From the NCBI GenBank assembly GCA_029573975.1, contig JAKQBU010000129.1, forward strand, positions 1 to 8,355: a stretch of 8,355 nucleotides of DNA, read 5' to 3'. The notes under the pieces were generated by a model. That model made no database searches and was not told the DNA's origin. It was given only the letters and a program-made list of their open reading frames with translations. The number at the start of each line of letters is the position of its first letter. Positions within the stretch are counted from its first letter, which is position 1. The stretch comes from Planctomycetota bacterium. GTDB taxonomy: Bacteria; Planctomycetota; Phycisphaerae; Sedimentisphaerales; SM23-30. Positions 1 to 8,200 of this stretch are shown in pieces. A program made the translations under genes and the position numbers.

Positions 1-659
1 GCCAGGCGGCGGTGGTGGCGGCGGAGTCGATTCGGGAGGTACTGGGGTGGGTGGAGCCGGGGATGAGCGAACGGGAGGTGGCGGCCCGTCTGGATTACGA
101 AATGGGCCGGCGGGGCAGTGAAAAACCGGCGTTTGCCAGCATTGTGGCGTTTGGCGACCATGCAGCCCAGCCGCACGCGGTGCCGGGCGCCAGGCGGCTG
201 AAGAGGCGGGATACCCTGTTATTTGATTGGGGGGCGACCCTGAATGGATACAAAAGTGACTTGACACGGTGTTATGCCGTCGGTAGAATCCTGCCTGTTT
301 TTGCGGATGCGTACCGCTGGGTATTGGAATCGCAAATGGCTGCTATATCGGTAGTTAAAGCGGGAGTGAGGCTGAAGGATGTCGATGCGGCGGCCCGGAA
401 AGCGCTGCGCGGTAGCGGCTTGCCGATGTACGGGCATGGGACCGGTCATGGCCTGGGATTACAGGTGCATGAAGGGCCGGTAGTGAACGGCAAACAGGAA
501 GCCCTGTTGCGTGAAGGCATGGTAGTGACGATTGAGCCGGGAGTATATGTGCCCGGCGTTTATGGAATTCGGATCGAGGATGACGTTTTGGTCAGTTCCC
601 AGGCTCCGAAGTTGTTGAGCCGGCTGGCCAAGGATTTTGACTCGATTTTGCTGAAATAG
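1..659 (+). CDS. M24-family metallopeptidase, Xaa-Pro aminopeptidase/dipeptidase type (5' end outside window)
   Basis: This is probably a cytoplasmic aminopeptidase or prolidase of the creatinase/'pita-bread' fold, cleaving peptides with proline at the second position. The frame is open to the left edge (first full codon at base 3), and family members are usually about 350 residues, so the N-terminal domain lies outside the window. Numbering from the GTG at base 12, all five metal ligands of the family are visible: D72 (in FDWGA), D83 (KSDLTR), H146 (GTGHGLG), E175 (TIEPGVY) and E189 (IRIEDD). The catalytic-site histidines H55 (QPHAVPG) and H153 (VHEGP) are also present. The catalytic domain is therefore intact and the enzyme should be active. 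The GTG codons at bases 12 and 15 are internal valines rather than starts, because the reading frame continues upstream as Q-A-A. The gene sits 63 bases before accB. In many bacteria a peptidase of this family precedes efp and accBC. Exact substrate (Xaa-Pro aminopeptidase or dipeptidase) cannot be decided from the fragment. Confidence 0.93.
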   Translation, partial: QAAVVAAESIREVLGWVEPGMSEREVAARLDYEMGRRGSEKPAFASIVAFGDHAAQPHAVPGARRLKRRDTLLFDWGATLNGYKSDLTRCYAVGRILPVFADAYRWVLESQMAAISVVKAGVRLKDVDAAARKALRGSGLPMYGHGTGHGLGLQVHEGPVVNGKQEALLREGMVVTIEPGVYVPGVYGIRIEDDVLVSSQAPKLLSRLAKDFDSILLK

Positions 660-705
660 CTGAAATTCGTAAAAGAACCGTATAGCCGCGACATGAAAGC
701 GGTGG

Positions 706-712
706 AAAAGGA
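706..712 (+). promoter_or_regulatory. Shine-Dalgarno site that decides the accB start
   Basis: AAAAGGA ends 10 bases before the ATG at 723. The alternative in-frame ATG at 693 has no comparable purine-rich site in front of it and would add ten residues that are not typical of BCCP proteins, so 723 is preferred. Confidence 0.65.
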
Positions 713-722
713 CGGATTGATT

Positions 723-1202
723 ATGGAAGTGAACCATATTAAAGAACTGGTAGAGATGATGAAGGAAAACGATCTCAGTGAGCTGGAGATTGTGGATGGC
801 CAGACGCGGGTGATGCTCAAGCGGGGAACGGCACAGCCGGCCACGCAGGTGGTGGCCATGCCGCATCTGGTAGGGGCCGGGGGTATGGCGGCCATGCCGG
901 TAATGGAAGCGGCCCCAGCCGGGGCGGTTTCCGGCAAGAGCAAGGAGGAAGAGAATCCGAATCTGGTTCAGATTGTATCGCCCATGGTGGGCACATTTTA
1001 TTCGGCTCCGAGTCCTACGGCAAAACCTTTTGTCGAGGTGGGCTCGAAGATTGAGGAGGAGACGGTCGTCTGCATTATTGAGGCGATGAAGGTAATGAAT
1101 GAGATCAAAGGGGAGAAAAATGGGATCATCCGCAAAGTCCTGGTGGAAAACGGGGCGGCGGTGGAATATGGCCAGGCATTATTTTTAGTGGAATTAAACT
1201 GA
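723..1202 (+). CDS. accB: Biotin carboxyl carrier protein of acetyl-CoA carboxylase (BCCP)
   Basis: This 159-residue protein carries the covalently bound biotin that shuttles CO2 from biotin carboxylase to the carboxyltransferase in malonyl-CoA synthesis, the first step of fatty-acid synthesis. The N-terminal segment has the usual helix and strand (HIKELVEMM, then NDLSELEI, roughly residues 4-33). A short flexible linker rich in Ala, Pro, Met and Gly follows (about residues 35-70), then a charged stretch and the biotinyl/lipoyl domain from about residue 82. The biotinylation motif EAMKVMNE places the modified lysine at K123 (bases 1089-1091). The 'thumb' segment typical of bacterial BCCP ([18 protein letters not shown]) is present before it. 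An ATG at 693 in the same frame would give 169 residues, but the ribosome binding site and the family N-terminus favour 723. The stop lies 6 bases before accC, which makes the two products stoichiometric partners in one transcript. The carboxyltransferase genes accA and accD are not in this window. Confidence 0.95.
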   Translation: MEVNHIKELVEMMKENDLSELEIVDGQTRVMLKRGTAQPATQVVAMPHLVGAGGMAAMPVMEAAPAGAVSGKSKEEENPNLVQIVSPMVGTFYSAPSPTAKPFVEVGSKIEEETVVCIIEAMKVMNEIKGEKNGIIRKVLVENGAAVEYGQALFLVELN

Positions 1203-1208
1203 GGCAAG

Positions 1209-2546
1209 ATGTTTTCAAAAGTATTAATAGCGAATCGGGGAGAAATCGCCCAGCGTATTATCCGTGCCTGCCGGGAGATGGATATCCAGACGGTAGCGGT
1301 CTATTCGGAAGCGGACCGGGGGGCGCATTATTTAGATCTGGCGGACGAGCGGGTTTGTATCGGCCCGGCGGAGTCGGGTGAAAGTTATCTGAATATCCCG
1401 CGGATTGTCAGTGCGGCGGAGGTATCGAATGTCGATGCCATCCATCCGGGCTATGGCTTTCTGGCGGAGAACGCTCATTTTGCGGAAGTATGCCGGGATT
1501 GCAAGATTCAATTTATTGGTCCGGATCCGGAGTCGATGCGCCTGCTGGGGAATAAGGTGGAGGCCCGAAATCTGGCCAAGAAGGCGAAAGTGCCGATCAC
1601 GCCGGGTTCGGTGGAGCCGCTGTCGGACGAGGAAGCGGCGGCGGCACTGGCGGGCAAGATTGGTTATCCGGTGATTATCAAGGCCTCGGCGGGGGGAGGC
1701 GGCCGGGGGATGCGGATTGCGCATAACGAGATGACGCTGCGGGCGGTATTTCACAGCGCCCGGAGCGAGGCGGAGAAGGCGTTCAAGAATTCCGAGGTCT
1801 ATATCGAGAAGTTTCTGGATCAGGCGCGGCATGTGGAAGTGCAGATTCTGGCGGACCGGGCGGGGAATACAATCCATTTGTGGGAGCGGGATTGCAGTCT
1901 GCAGCGGCGGTATCAGAAGGTGATCGAAGAGTCCCCGGGTCCATCGCTCAAGCCGGATATACGCGAAGAATTGTGCAAGGCGGCGATCCGGATTGCCAAG
2001 GAAGCCAATTATGTGAATGCCGGTACGGTAGAATTTCTGCTGGATGCCAAGGATAATTTTTATTTCAGCGAAGTGAATACCCGGATTCAGGTGGAGCACC
2101 CGGTGACGGAGATGGTAACGGGGCTGGACCTGGTGCGGTGGCAGTTGCGGATTGCGGCGGGGGAGCATATGAAGCTGCGGCAAAAGGATATCCATCATAC
2201 GGGGGAGGCCATCGAGTGCCGGATCAACGCGGAAGATCCGCGGAACGGTTTTTGCCCGTGTCCGGGCAAGGTGGAGGAGTTTGTGGCGCCGGGAGGCAAC
2301 GGGGTGCGGGTGGACAGCCATGTGTACAGCGGGTATAAGATCTCCCCGTATTACGATTCCATGATCGGCAAGGTGATCGTGCATCGCAAGACACGGGCGG
2401 AGGCGATTGCGTGCATGAAGCGCAGTCTGGACGAATTTTTGATTTCCCCGATTAAAACGACGATTCCCTTGTGTCGAGAGATATTGTCGCATCCACAATA
2501 TATAAAAGGTCAAGTGGATACCGGATTTATAGAACGAATATGGTAG
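1209..2546 (+). CDS. accC: Biotin carboxylase subunit of acetyl-CoA carboxylase
   Basis: This ATP-grasp enzyme carboxylates the biotin on BCCP using ATP and bicarbonate. At 445 residues it has the normal length for a stand-alone bacterial AccC. Domains run in order: an N-terminal biotin carboxylase domain starting [13 protein letters not shown] (residues 2-14), the ATP-grasp domain with the glycine-rich loop [11 protein letters not shown] (158-168), and the C-terminal domain from about residue 335. Residues matching the E. coli active site by alignment of motifs are K116, K158, H208, K237, E275, E288, N290, R292, Q294, E296 and R338, with the signature [12 protein letters not shown] at 290-301. 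Small departures from the usual wording are SEVN instead of IEMN before the signature and the sequence FCPCPGK (348-354) with two cysteines. Neither touches a catalytic residue. Its GAGG ribosome binding site at 1201-1204 overlaps the accB TGA, suggesting translational coupling. A pyruvate or propionyl-CoA carboxylase subunit is less likely because the gene ends at the biotin carboxylase domain and sits next to a separate accB. Confidence 0.97.
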   Translation: MFSKVLIANRGEIAQRIIRACREMDIQTVAVYSEADRGAHYLDLADERVCIGPAESGESYLNIPRIVSAAEVSNVDAIHPGYGFLAENAHFAEVCRDCKIQFIGPDPESMRLLGNKVEARNLAKKAKVPITPGSVEPLSDEEAAAALAGKIGYPVIIKASAGGGGRGMRIAHNEMTLRAVFHSARSEAEKAFKNSEVYIEKFLDQARHVEVQILADRAGNTIHLWERDCSLQRRYQKVIEESPGPSLKPDIREELCKAAIRIAKEANYVNAGTVEFLLDAKDNFYFSEVNTRIQVEHPVTEMVTGLDLVRWQLRIAAGEHMKLRQKDIHHTGEAIECRINAEDPRNGFCPCPGKVEEFVAPGGNGVRVDSHVYSGYKISPYYDSMIGKVIVHRKTRAEAIACMKRSLDEFLISPIKTTIPLCREILSHPQYIKGQVDTGFIERIW

Positions 2547-2552
2547 AGGTTA

Positions 2553-3755
2553 ATGAGCAGTAAATTAAAAGGCAACGCGGTGGTAGGCCAATCGGGCGGT
2601 CCTACCGGTGTAATCAATCAGTCCCTGGTGGGTGTGATCGAAGAGGTGTGCGAGCAGGATTGCATCCAGGATTTGTATGGCGCGATCCACGGGGTGCGGG
2701 GGATCGTGAATGAGGATTTCGTGGATTTAAAGAAGATTTCCCGCCACGACCTGGAGGATATCGCCAATACGCCGTCGGCGGCGCTGGGATCGACCCGGGA
2801 CAAGCCGAACCAGGAATATTGCCACCGGATTTTTGAAATCTTTAAAAAGAACAATATCCGTTATTTTTTCTATATCGGCGGGAACGATTCGGCCAGCACG
2901 GCGCATATTGTGAATACGCTGGCGCAGGCAGCGAATTATGAGCTGAAGGTGTTTCATATTCCCAAGACGATCGATAACGATCTGCTGGTGACGGACCATT
3001 GCCCGGGTTTCGGGACGGCGGCGACGTTTGTGGCCAATGCTGTGATTGGTGACGATCTGGATAACCGGGCGCTGAAGGGCATCAAGATTGATATTATCAT
3101 GGGGCGCCATGCGGGCTTTCTGACGGCCTCCGCGATGCTGGCCCGCCGGCGCGAGGATGACGGTCCGCACCTGATTTATGTGCCGGAGCGGCCGGTGAGT
3201 ATGGAGCAGTTTTCGTCGGATGTGGAAGAGGTTTATAGCCGTCTGGGCCGGTGCCTGGTGGTGGTCAGCGAAGGAATCTCGGATGTGGACCATGAGCCGT
3301 GGGCGAAGAAGATCCAGGAAAAGGTAGAGGCAGACGCGCACGGTAATGTGCAGTTGTCGGGCAGCGGGGCGCTGGCGGACTTTTTGACGGCCTCGCTGAA
3401 GCAGCGGATACCGACGACCCGGATGCGGGCGGATACATTTGGGTATTTGCAGCGGAGTTTTCCGGGCTTAATCAGTCCGGTGGATGCTTATGAGGCGCGG
3501 TATTGCGGCCGGATGGCGGTGTATTATGCATCGGGGCCGAATACGGCGGGCAGTGTCTGCCTGCAGCGGTTCGGCAAAGGGGACCGGTACCGTACGGAGA
3601 CGTTCGTGACGACGCTGGCCTCGGTGGCCGCCCGGACCAAGAGTCTGGCTGCGGAGTATATCCATGAAAAAGGGAACAATATCACCGAGGCGTTCCATGA
3701 ATATGTATCGCCGCTGGTAGGCCGGCTGCCGGAAGTAGGCTATATTAAGAGATAG
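2553..3755 (+). CDS. pfp: 6-phosphofructokinase, probably pyrophosphate-dependent (PPi-PFK)
   Basis: This 400-residue protein interconverts fructose 6-phosphate and fructose 1,6-bisphosphate. The phosphoryl-donor loop GQSGGPTGVIN is at residues 12-22. GGND at 109-112 corresponds to E. coli GGDG, so D112 replaces the glycine (E. coli G104) that permits ATP binding. PKTIDND at 137-143 places K138 where ATP enzymes have glycine (E. coli G124). In the characterised family this Asp plus Lys pair marks PPi use and a reversible reaction. The catalytic base is D141 and the substrate loop is MGRHAG (183-188). The segment R-A-D-T-F-G-Y-L-Q-R (292-301) is also typical of the PPi-type clade. The length exceeds the roughly 320 residues of E. 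coli PfkA because of inserts common in this clade. The start is set by conservation of the N-terminus (KGNAVVGQSGG), although the AGAGG site at 2545-2549 lies only 3 bases from the ATG. The gene starts 6 bases after accC. Donor preference is inferred from residues, not measured. Confidence 0.93.
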   Translation: MSSKLKGNAVVGQSGGPTGVINQSLVGVIEEVCEQDCIQDLYGAIHGVRGIVNEDFVDLKKISRHDLEDIANTPSAALGSTRDKPNQEYCHRIFEIFKKNNIRYFFYIGGNDSASTAHIVNTLAQAANYELKVFHIPKTIDNDLLVTDHCPGFGTAATFVANAVIGDDLDNRALKGIKIDIIMGRHAGFLTASAMLARRREDDGPHLIYVPERPVSMEQFSSDVEEVYSRLGRCLVVVSEGISDVDHEPWAKKIQEKVEADAHGNVQLSGSGALADFLTASLKQRIPTTRMRADTFGYLQRSFPGLISPVDAYEARYCGRMAVYYASGPNTAGSVCLQRFGKGDRYRTETFVTTLASVAARTKSLAAEYIHEKGNNITEAFHEYVSPLVGRLPEVGYIKR

Positions 3756-3763
3756 GGAAACCG

Positions 3764-5047
3764 ATGGATTTTTTTCGATATCGCGGACAGGAATTATATT
3801 GCGAGGAAGTTTCGGTGGAGCGGATCGCCGCGGAGGCGGGCACGCCGGTGTATGTATATAGTGCGGCGACGTTTCGTGGGCATTATCAGAAGCTGGAACG
3901 GGCCTTTGCGGAGCTGAATCCCCTGCTTTGTTATTCGGTGAAGGGCTGCGGGAATCTTCATATTCTGCGGCTGTTTGCGGGGCTGGGCAGCGGATTTGAC
4001 GTGGTCAGCGGCGGGGAGTTATACCGGGTGCTGGCGGCGGGCGGCCGGGCGGAGCAGGTGGTGTATGCGGGGGTGGGCAAGACGGACGCGGAAATCCGGC
4101 AGGCCCTGGCGGCGGGGATCGGGTATTTCAATATTGAATCGGAGGCGGAGCTGGAGAACCTGATTGTGCTGGCGGGGCAGGAGAAGAAGCAGGTGCGGGC
4201 GGCGCTGCGGGTGAATCCGGATGTGGATCCCAAGACACATCGTCATACATCCACAGGCAAGAAGGAGACGAAGTTCGGGGTGGATTGCGAACGGGCCCGC
4301 GGGGTGTTTGAGCAATACGGCCGGAACGGGCAGGTGCATCTGGAAGGGATTCATATTCATATCGGCTCGCCGGTGAATACGGTTGCGCCGTATGTGGAAG
4401 CGATCCAAAAGACGCTGGCGCTGATCGCGGAACTACGGGCGGCAGGGCATGATATCCGGGTAATCGATATCGGGGGCGGATTTGGGGCGGATTATACGAC
4501 GGGTCAGGCGCCCGCGCCGGAGGAATATGCTGAGGCGATTGTGCCGCTGCTGCGGGGTACGGGATTGCAGGTGATCCTGGAGCCGGGGCGGAGCATCTCG
4601 GCGAATGCGGGAATCCTGGTGACGCGGGTATTGTATAACAAGAAGGGGGGCGAGAAGAATTTTGTGATTGTGGATGCGGCGATGAGCGATCTGATCCGGC
4701 CGGCGCTGTATGAGGCGTTTCATTTTATCTGGCCGGCGCAGCCGCAGAAGGGATATGAGCTGGAGAATCGCAGCGATACCGTTGATCTGAGCGGATTGCG
4801 GAAGGTGGATGTGGTGGGCGGTATCTGCGAGAGCAGCGATTTTCTGGCGAAGGACCGGATGCTGCCGCCGTTAAAGCGGGGCGATCTGCTGGCGGTCTTT
4901 ACGGCGGGGGCGTACGGATTTGCGATGAGCAGCCAGTATAACGCGCGGCCTCGGGCGGCGGAAGTGATGGTGGAAGGAGGCCGCTTCCGGGTGATCCGGC
5001 GGCGCGAGAGCTATGAAGATTTGATTGCGCTGGAACGCGGCGAATAA
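3764..5047 (+). CDS. lysA: Diaminopimelate decarboxylase
   Basis: This PLP enzyme decarboxylates meso-diaminopimelate to L-lysine, the last step of the DAP pathway, in the cytoplasm. At 427 residues it has normal length for the fold-type III decarboxylases. The alanine-racemase-like barrel carries the PLP lysine K60 (CYSVKGCGN), the HIHIGSP motif (197-203) with H199, the glycine loop DIGGGFGADY (235-244) that binds the PLP phosphate, and EPGRSI (273-278). The C-terminal beta domain supplies DAAMSDLIRPALY (304-316), the dimer-partner catalytic cysteine in CESSD (C355), and Y384 in TAGAYGF. The RPALYEAFH wording and CESSD motif fit DAP decarboxylase better than ornithine, arginine or carboxynorspermidine decarboxylases. 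The start at 3764 has AGGG (3754-3757), which overlaps the pfp TAG stop, 6 bases upstream. The phosphofructokinase gene ends 8 bases earlier, so the two are co-transcribed and probably coupled. No dapF or other lysine gene follows: the next gene is a secreted glycosidase. Confidence 0.96.
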   Translation: MDFFRYRGQELYCEEVSVERIAAEAGTPVYVYSAATFRGHYQKLERAFAELNPLLCYSVKGCGNLHILRLFAGLGSGFDVVSGGELYRVLAAGGRAEQVVYAGVGKTDAEIRQALAAGIGYFNIESEAELENLIVLAGQEKKQVRAALRVNPDVDPKTHRHTSTGKKETKFGVDCERARGVFEQYGRNGQVHLEGIHIHIGSPVNTVAPYVEAIQKTLALIAELRAAGHDIRVIDIGGGFGADYTTGQAPAPEEYAEAIVPLLRGTGLQVILEPGRSISANAGILVTRVLYNKKGGEKNFVIVDAAMSDLIRPALYEAFHFIWPAQPQKGYELENRSDTVDLSGLRKVDVVGGICESSDFLAKDRMLPPLKRGDLLAVFTAGAYGFAMSSQYNARPRAAEVMVEGGRFRVIRRRESYEDLIALERGE

Positions 5048-5052
5048 GGCGC

Positions 5053-5080
5053 TTGCCGATTCCGGACGAATGATTACAAT
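5053..5080 (+). promoter_or_regulatory. Candidate sigma70-type promoter for the rhamnosidase gene
   Basis: TTGCCG (5053-5058) and TACAAT (5075-5080) are separated by 16 bases, matching the -35 and -10 consensus at 4 and 5 of 6 positions. They lie in the AT-richer 109-base gap after lysA, about 75 bases before the next start codon. This is the only gap among the downstream genes big enough for a promoter. The call is a consensus match only, and promoter consensus in the likely host group is not well known to me. Confidence 0.4.
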
Positions 5081-5143
5081 AGTGTACTGAAATAGAACTG
5101 GAAATTTGTTTTTCCCGCTCTACCATTGCTTTTCTAACCTCAT

Positions 5144-5148
5144 AGGAG
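5144..5148 (+). promoter_or_regulatory. Strong Shine-Dalgarno site for the rhamnosidase gene
   Basis: AGGAG lies 8 bases before the ATG at 5157. It selects the start that includes the lipoprotein signal peptide over the internal methionines at codons 5, 23 and 27. Confidence 0.75.
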
Positions 5149-5156
5149 CATCTGTT

Positions 5157-5213
5157 ATGAGAAAGTTCATGTCGATCCTATGGTCCGGGTTGTTTTTGCT
5201 GGTTCTCGGTTGT
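5157..5213 (+). other. Lipoprotein signal peptide with lipobox (encoded segment)
   Basis: The first 19 codons read as a basic start (MRK), a hydrophobic core (SILWSGLFLLV) and LGC ending at C19. The lipobox is V-L-G-C. Valine at -3 and glycine at -1 fit the consensus, while leucine at -2 is less usual. Cleavage before C19 and lipidation are therefore likely but not certain. Glutamate follows at +2. Confidence 0.75.
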
Positions 5214-8200
5214 GAGGGTACGATGGAGAAAGCCATGAAAGTAACCAATTTGCGGTGTGAATACCGGGTGAATCCGCTGGGGATCGATGTGAAACAGCCG
5301 CGGCTGAGCTGGGAGCTGGAATCGGTTCAGCGGGGACAGAAGCAAAGCGGGTATCAAATTCTGGCGGCGGGCAGTAAAGAATTGCTGGAACAGAATCAGG
5401 GGGATTTGTGGGACAGCGGGAAGGTGGAATCAGACCAGACGGTGCAACTGGAGTATCGGGGCAACGCATTGGCCTCTCGTAATCCGTGCTGGTGGAAGGT
5501 GCGGGTGTGGGACCAGGACGGCAGGGTATCCGGTTGGAGCCGGCCGGCGTACTGGACGATGGGGTTGCTGGCGGCGGGGGACTGGCAGGCGAATTGGATC
5601 GGCAACACGGCCGAGGCCGGGGTGCAGTGGAAGCAGGCGGTGGAACCGGTGGATTTGACCGGCTGCAAGTGGATCTGGCAGAGCGGGGAGGAAGTCCGGA
5701 AGGCAGCGCCGGGGACGTGTTATTTCCGCGGCAAAATAATGATACCGCAGGGGCGTACCATTCAGCGGGCCCGGATTCGCCTGTCGGCGGATGACCGGTA
5801 CGAGTTGTTCGTGAATGGCAAATTTGCGGGTATTACGCATATGTTTGGATCTATCGCGGGCGTTATGCCGGTGGCCAATTATGAATTGACGGGCCTGATC
5901 GGGCCGGGGGAAAATGTGATTGCGGTGCAGGTTACCAATGAAGGTAAAGAGAATAGTACGGCGGGCCTGTTGGGGCGGGTGATGATTGAATTTACTACGG
6001 GGGAACCGGAGATTTGCACCATAGATGCCGGCTGGAAGTCGTCCCGGCAGGCGGTAGAGGGCTGGAAACAGGCGGGATTCGATGACAGCGGCTGGGGCCA
6101 GGCGCAGGAGATTGCGGCTCTGGGTGAGGATCCCTGGGGTTGGGTGAATCAGAACGATTTGCAGATGGCGCCCAGCCCGTATTTGCGAAAGGAATTTACG
6201 GCGGCCCAAAAGGTGCAGCGGGCGATGGTGTATGTATCGGCGCTGGGATGCTATGAACTGCATCTAAACGGCAGGCGAGTGGGGGAGGATTATTTTGTGC
6301 CCGGCTGGACGGATTATAACAAACGGGTGTATTACCGCTGTTATGAGGTAACGGACCTGGTGGAAAAGGGAGCGAATGCGATCGGGGCTATCGTGGGCGA
6401 CGGCTGGTATGCCGGCCATGTGGGCTGGGGGCGGAAGAAGAATTTTTACGGGGAGAGGCCCTGGCTGAAGGCCCAGTTGGAACTGGAATATGCCGACGGC
6501 AGCCGGGAAGTGGTGGCGACGGACGGAAGCTGGAAGGCCGGGTATGGTGCGCTGGTGGAGTCGGACCTGCTGATGGGCGAAAGTTATGATGCCCGGCTGG
6601 ATCCGGCCGGCTGGGACCGGGCGGGGTACGATGATTCCCAATGGTCGGCGGCGGTCGTGAAAGAGGATGTGACGGCACCGCTGCAAAGTTATCCGGGAGT
6701 GACGGTGCAGATTACCGGGGAGGTCAAGGCGAAGGAGGTAAAAGAGCCGGCGCCGGGAAAATATGTTTTTGATCTGGGGCAGAATTTTGCCGGGTGGGTC
6801 AGGCTAAAAGTAAAGGGCAAAGCCGGCGACCGGGTGGTGCTGCGTTTTGCGGAGGTGCTGCGGCCGGATGGCATGATCTATACGGAGAATCTGCGGGGCG
6901 CCCGCTGTCAAGATATGTATATTTTAAAGGGCGGCGGGAAAGAAGTCTGGCAGCCGCGTTTCACATTCCATGGATTCCGGTATGTGGAGGTGACGGGATA
7001 TCCGGGCAAGCCGGGACTGGATGCCATCACGGGAGTGGTGGCGCATTCGGCGACACCGCCGGTAAGTACGTTTGAGTGTTCCAGCCCGATGGTGAACCAG
7101 TTGTTCAAGAATATCGTCTGGGGCCAGCGGTCGAATTATCTGGAAGTGCCGACCGATTGCCCCCAGCGGGATGAGCGGCTGGGTTGGACGGGGGATGCCC
7201 AGATTTTCATCCGGACCGCGACCTATAATATGGATGTAGCGTCCTTCTTTACCAAGTGGCTGGTCGATCTGGACGATGCCCAGAATGAGGAAGGGGCATA
7301 CCCCGATGTGGCGCCGAATGCCACGCACAAGGGGGCGGGCGTGGCGGCTTGGGGCGATGCGGGAGTAATCTGCCCCTGGACGGTTTATTGGGTATATGGG
7401 GATACGCGGGTGATTCAGGATCATTATGATCCGATGTGCCGCTGGATCGAATATCTGAAAAGCCACAGTGAGAATCTTCTGCGGCCGGCGGAAGGGTATG
7501 GCGACTGGGTTTCCATTGCTTCCGATACGCCCAAGGATGTGGTGGCGACAGCCTATTTTGCCTACAGCACGCGGCTGCTGAGCCGGATGGCGGCCGCCAT
7601 CGGCAAAACGGAAGACGCGGCGAAGTACGAACGGCTATTCCAGGATATCCGCAAGGTGTTTAATCAGGCCTATGTGGCGGAAGACGGCAAGATTAAGGGG
7701 GACACACAAACCTGTTATCTGCTGGGCCTGCATTTTGACCTGCTGCCGGCGGCCAAACGACCTCTGGCGGCCGAGCATCTGATTGCCGCACTCGAGCAGA
7801 AGAACTGGCATTTATCGACCGGCTTTGTGGGTCTGGGGTATTTGCTGTCGACGCTCTCGGAGGTCGGGCGAACGGATGTGGCGTACCGTCTGCTGAATAA
7901 TGATACGTTCCCGAGTTGGGGCTATAGCATCAAGAACGGGGCGACGACTATCTGGGAGCGGTGGGACGGCTGGACGGATGACAAAGGCTTCCAGGACCCG
8001 GGCATGAACTCGTTCAATCATTATTCGTTTGGTTCGGTGGGGCAGTGGATGTTTGCCACGGCGGCCGGGATTCAGACGGAGGGACCGGGCTTCCAGCGGC
8101 TGCGGATTCAGCCCCAGCCGGGCGGCGGCATGACGTATATGAAAGCCGGCTATGATTCCATCCACGGCCGGATCGCGACGGATTGGCGGGTGGACGGCAA

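Noticed and set aside
693..722. Longer accB start at the ATG at 693
   Set aside because: There is no good ribosome binding site before it, and the extra residues do not fit the BCCP N-terminus, which begins naturally at 723.
1332..2513. A 393-codon open frame on the minus strand opposite accC
   Set aside because: It is rich in Arg, His, Pro and Leu, resembles no family I know, and lies opposite a gene with every catalytic residue intact. It is a by-product of GC-rich codon use.
2553..3755. ATP-dependent phosphofructokinase (PfkA)
   Set aside because: D112 and K138 replace the glycines needed for ATP, and the length of 400 residues fits the PPi-type clade better.
3764..5047. Ornithine, arginine or carboxynorspermidine decarboxylase
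   Set aside because: The CESSD motif, RPALYEAFH segment and overall length fit diaminopimelate decarboxylase.
5100..5115. GGAAA and TTTCC inverted pair with a short T run, as a terminator after lysA
   Set aside because: The stem has only five pairs, three of them A-T, with no GC-rich base and no clear T tract after it. This is too weak to call.
5486..5794. A 102-codon + strand frame inside the rhamnosidase gene
   Set aside because: It is a Gly/Val/Ala-rich frame shifted from the real one. The rhamnosidase frame reads through without interruption.
5430..6263. A 277-codon minus-strand open frame opposite the rhamnosidase
   Set aside because: It has the same low-complexity Arg/His/Pro composition, no ribosome binding site was noted, and the + strand frame is continuous across it with clear domain motifs.
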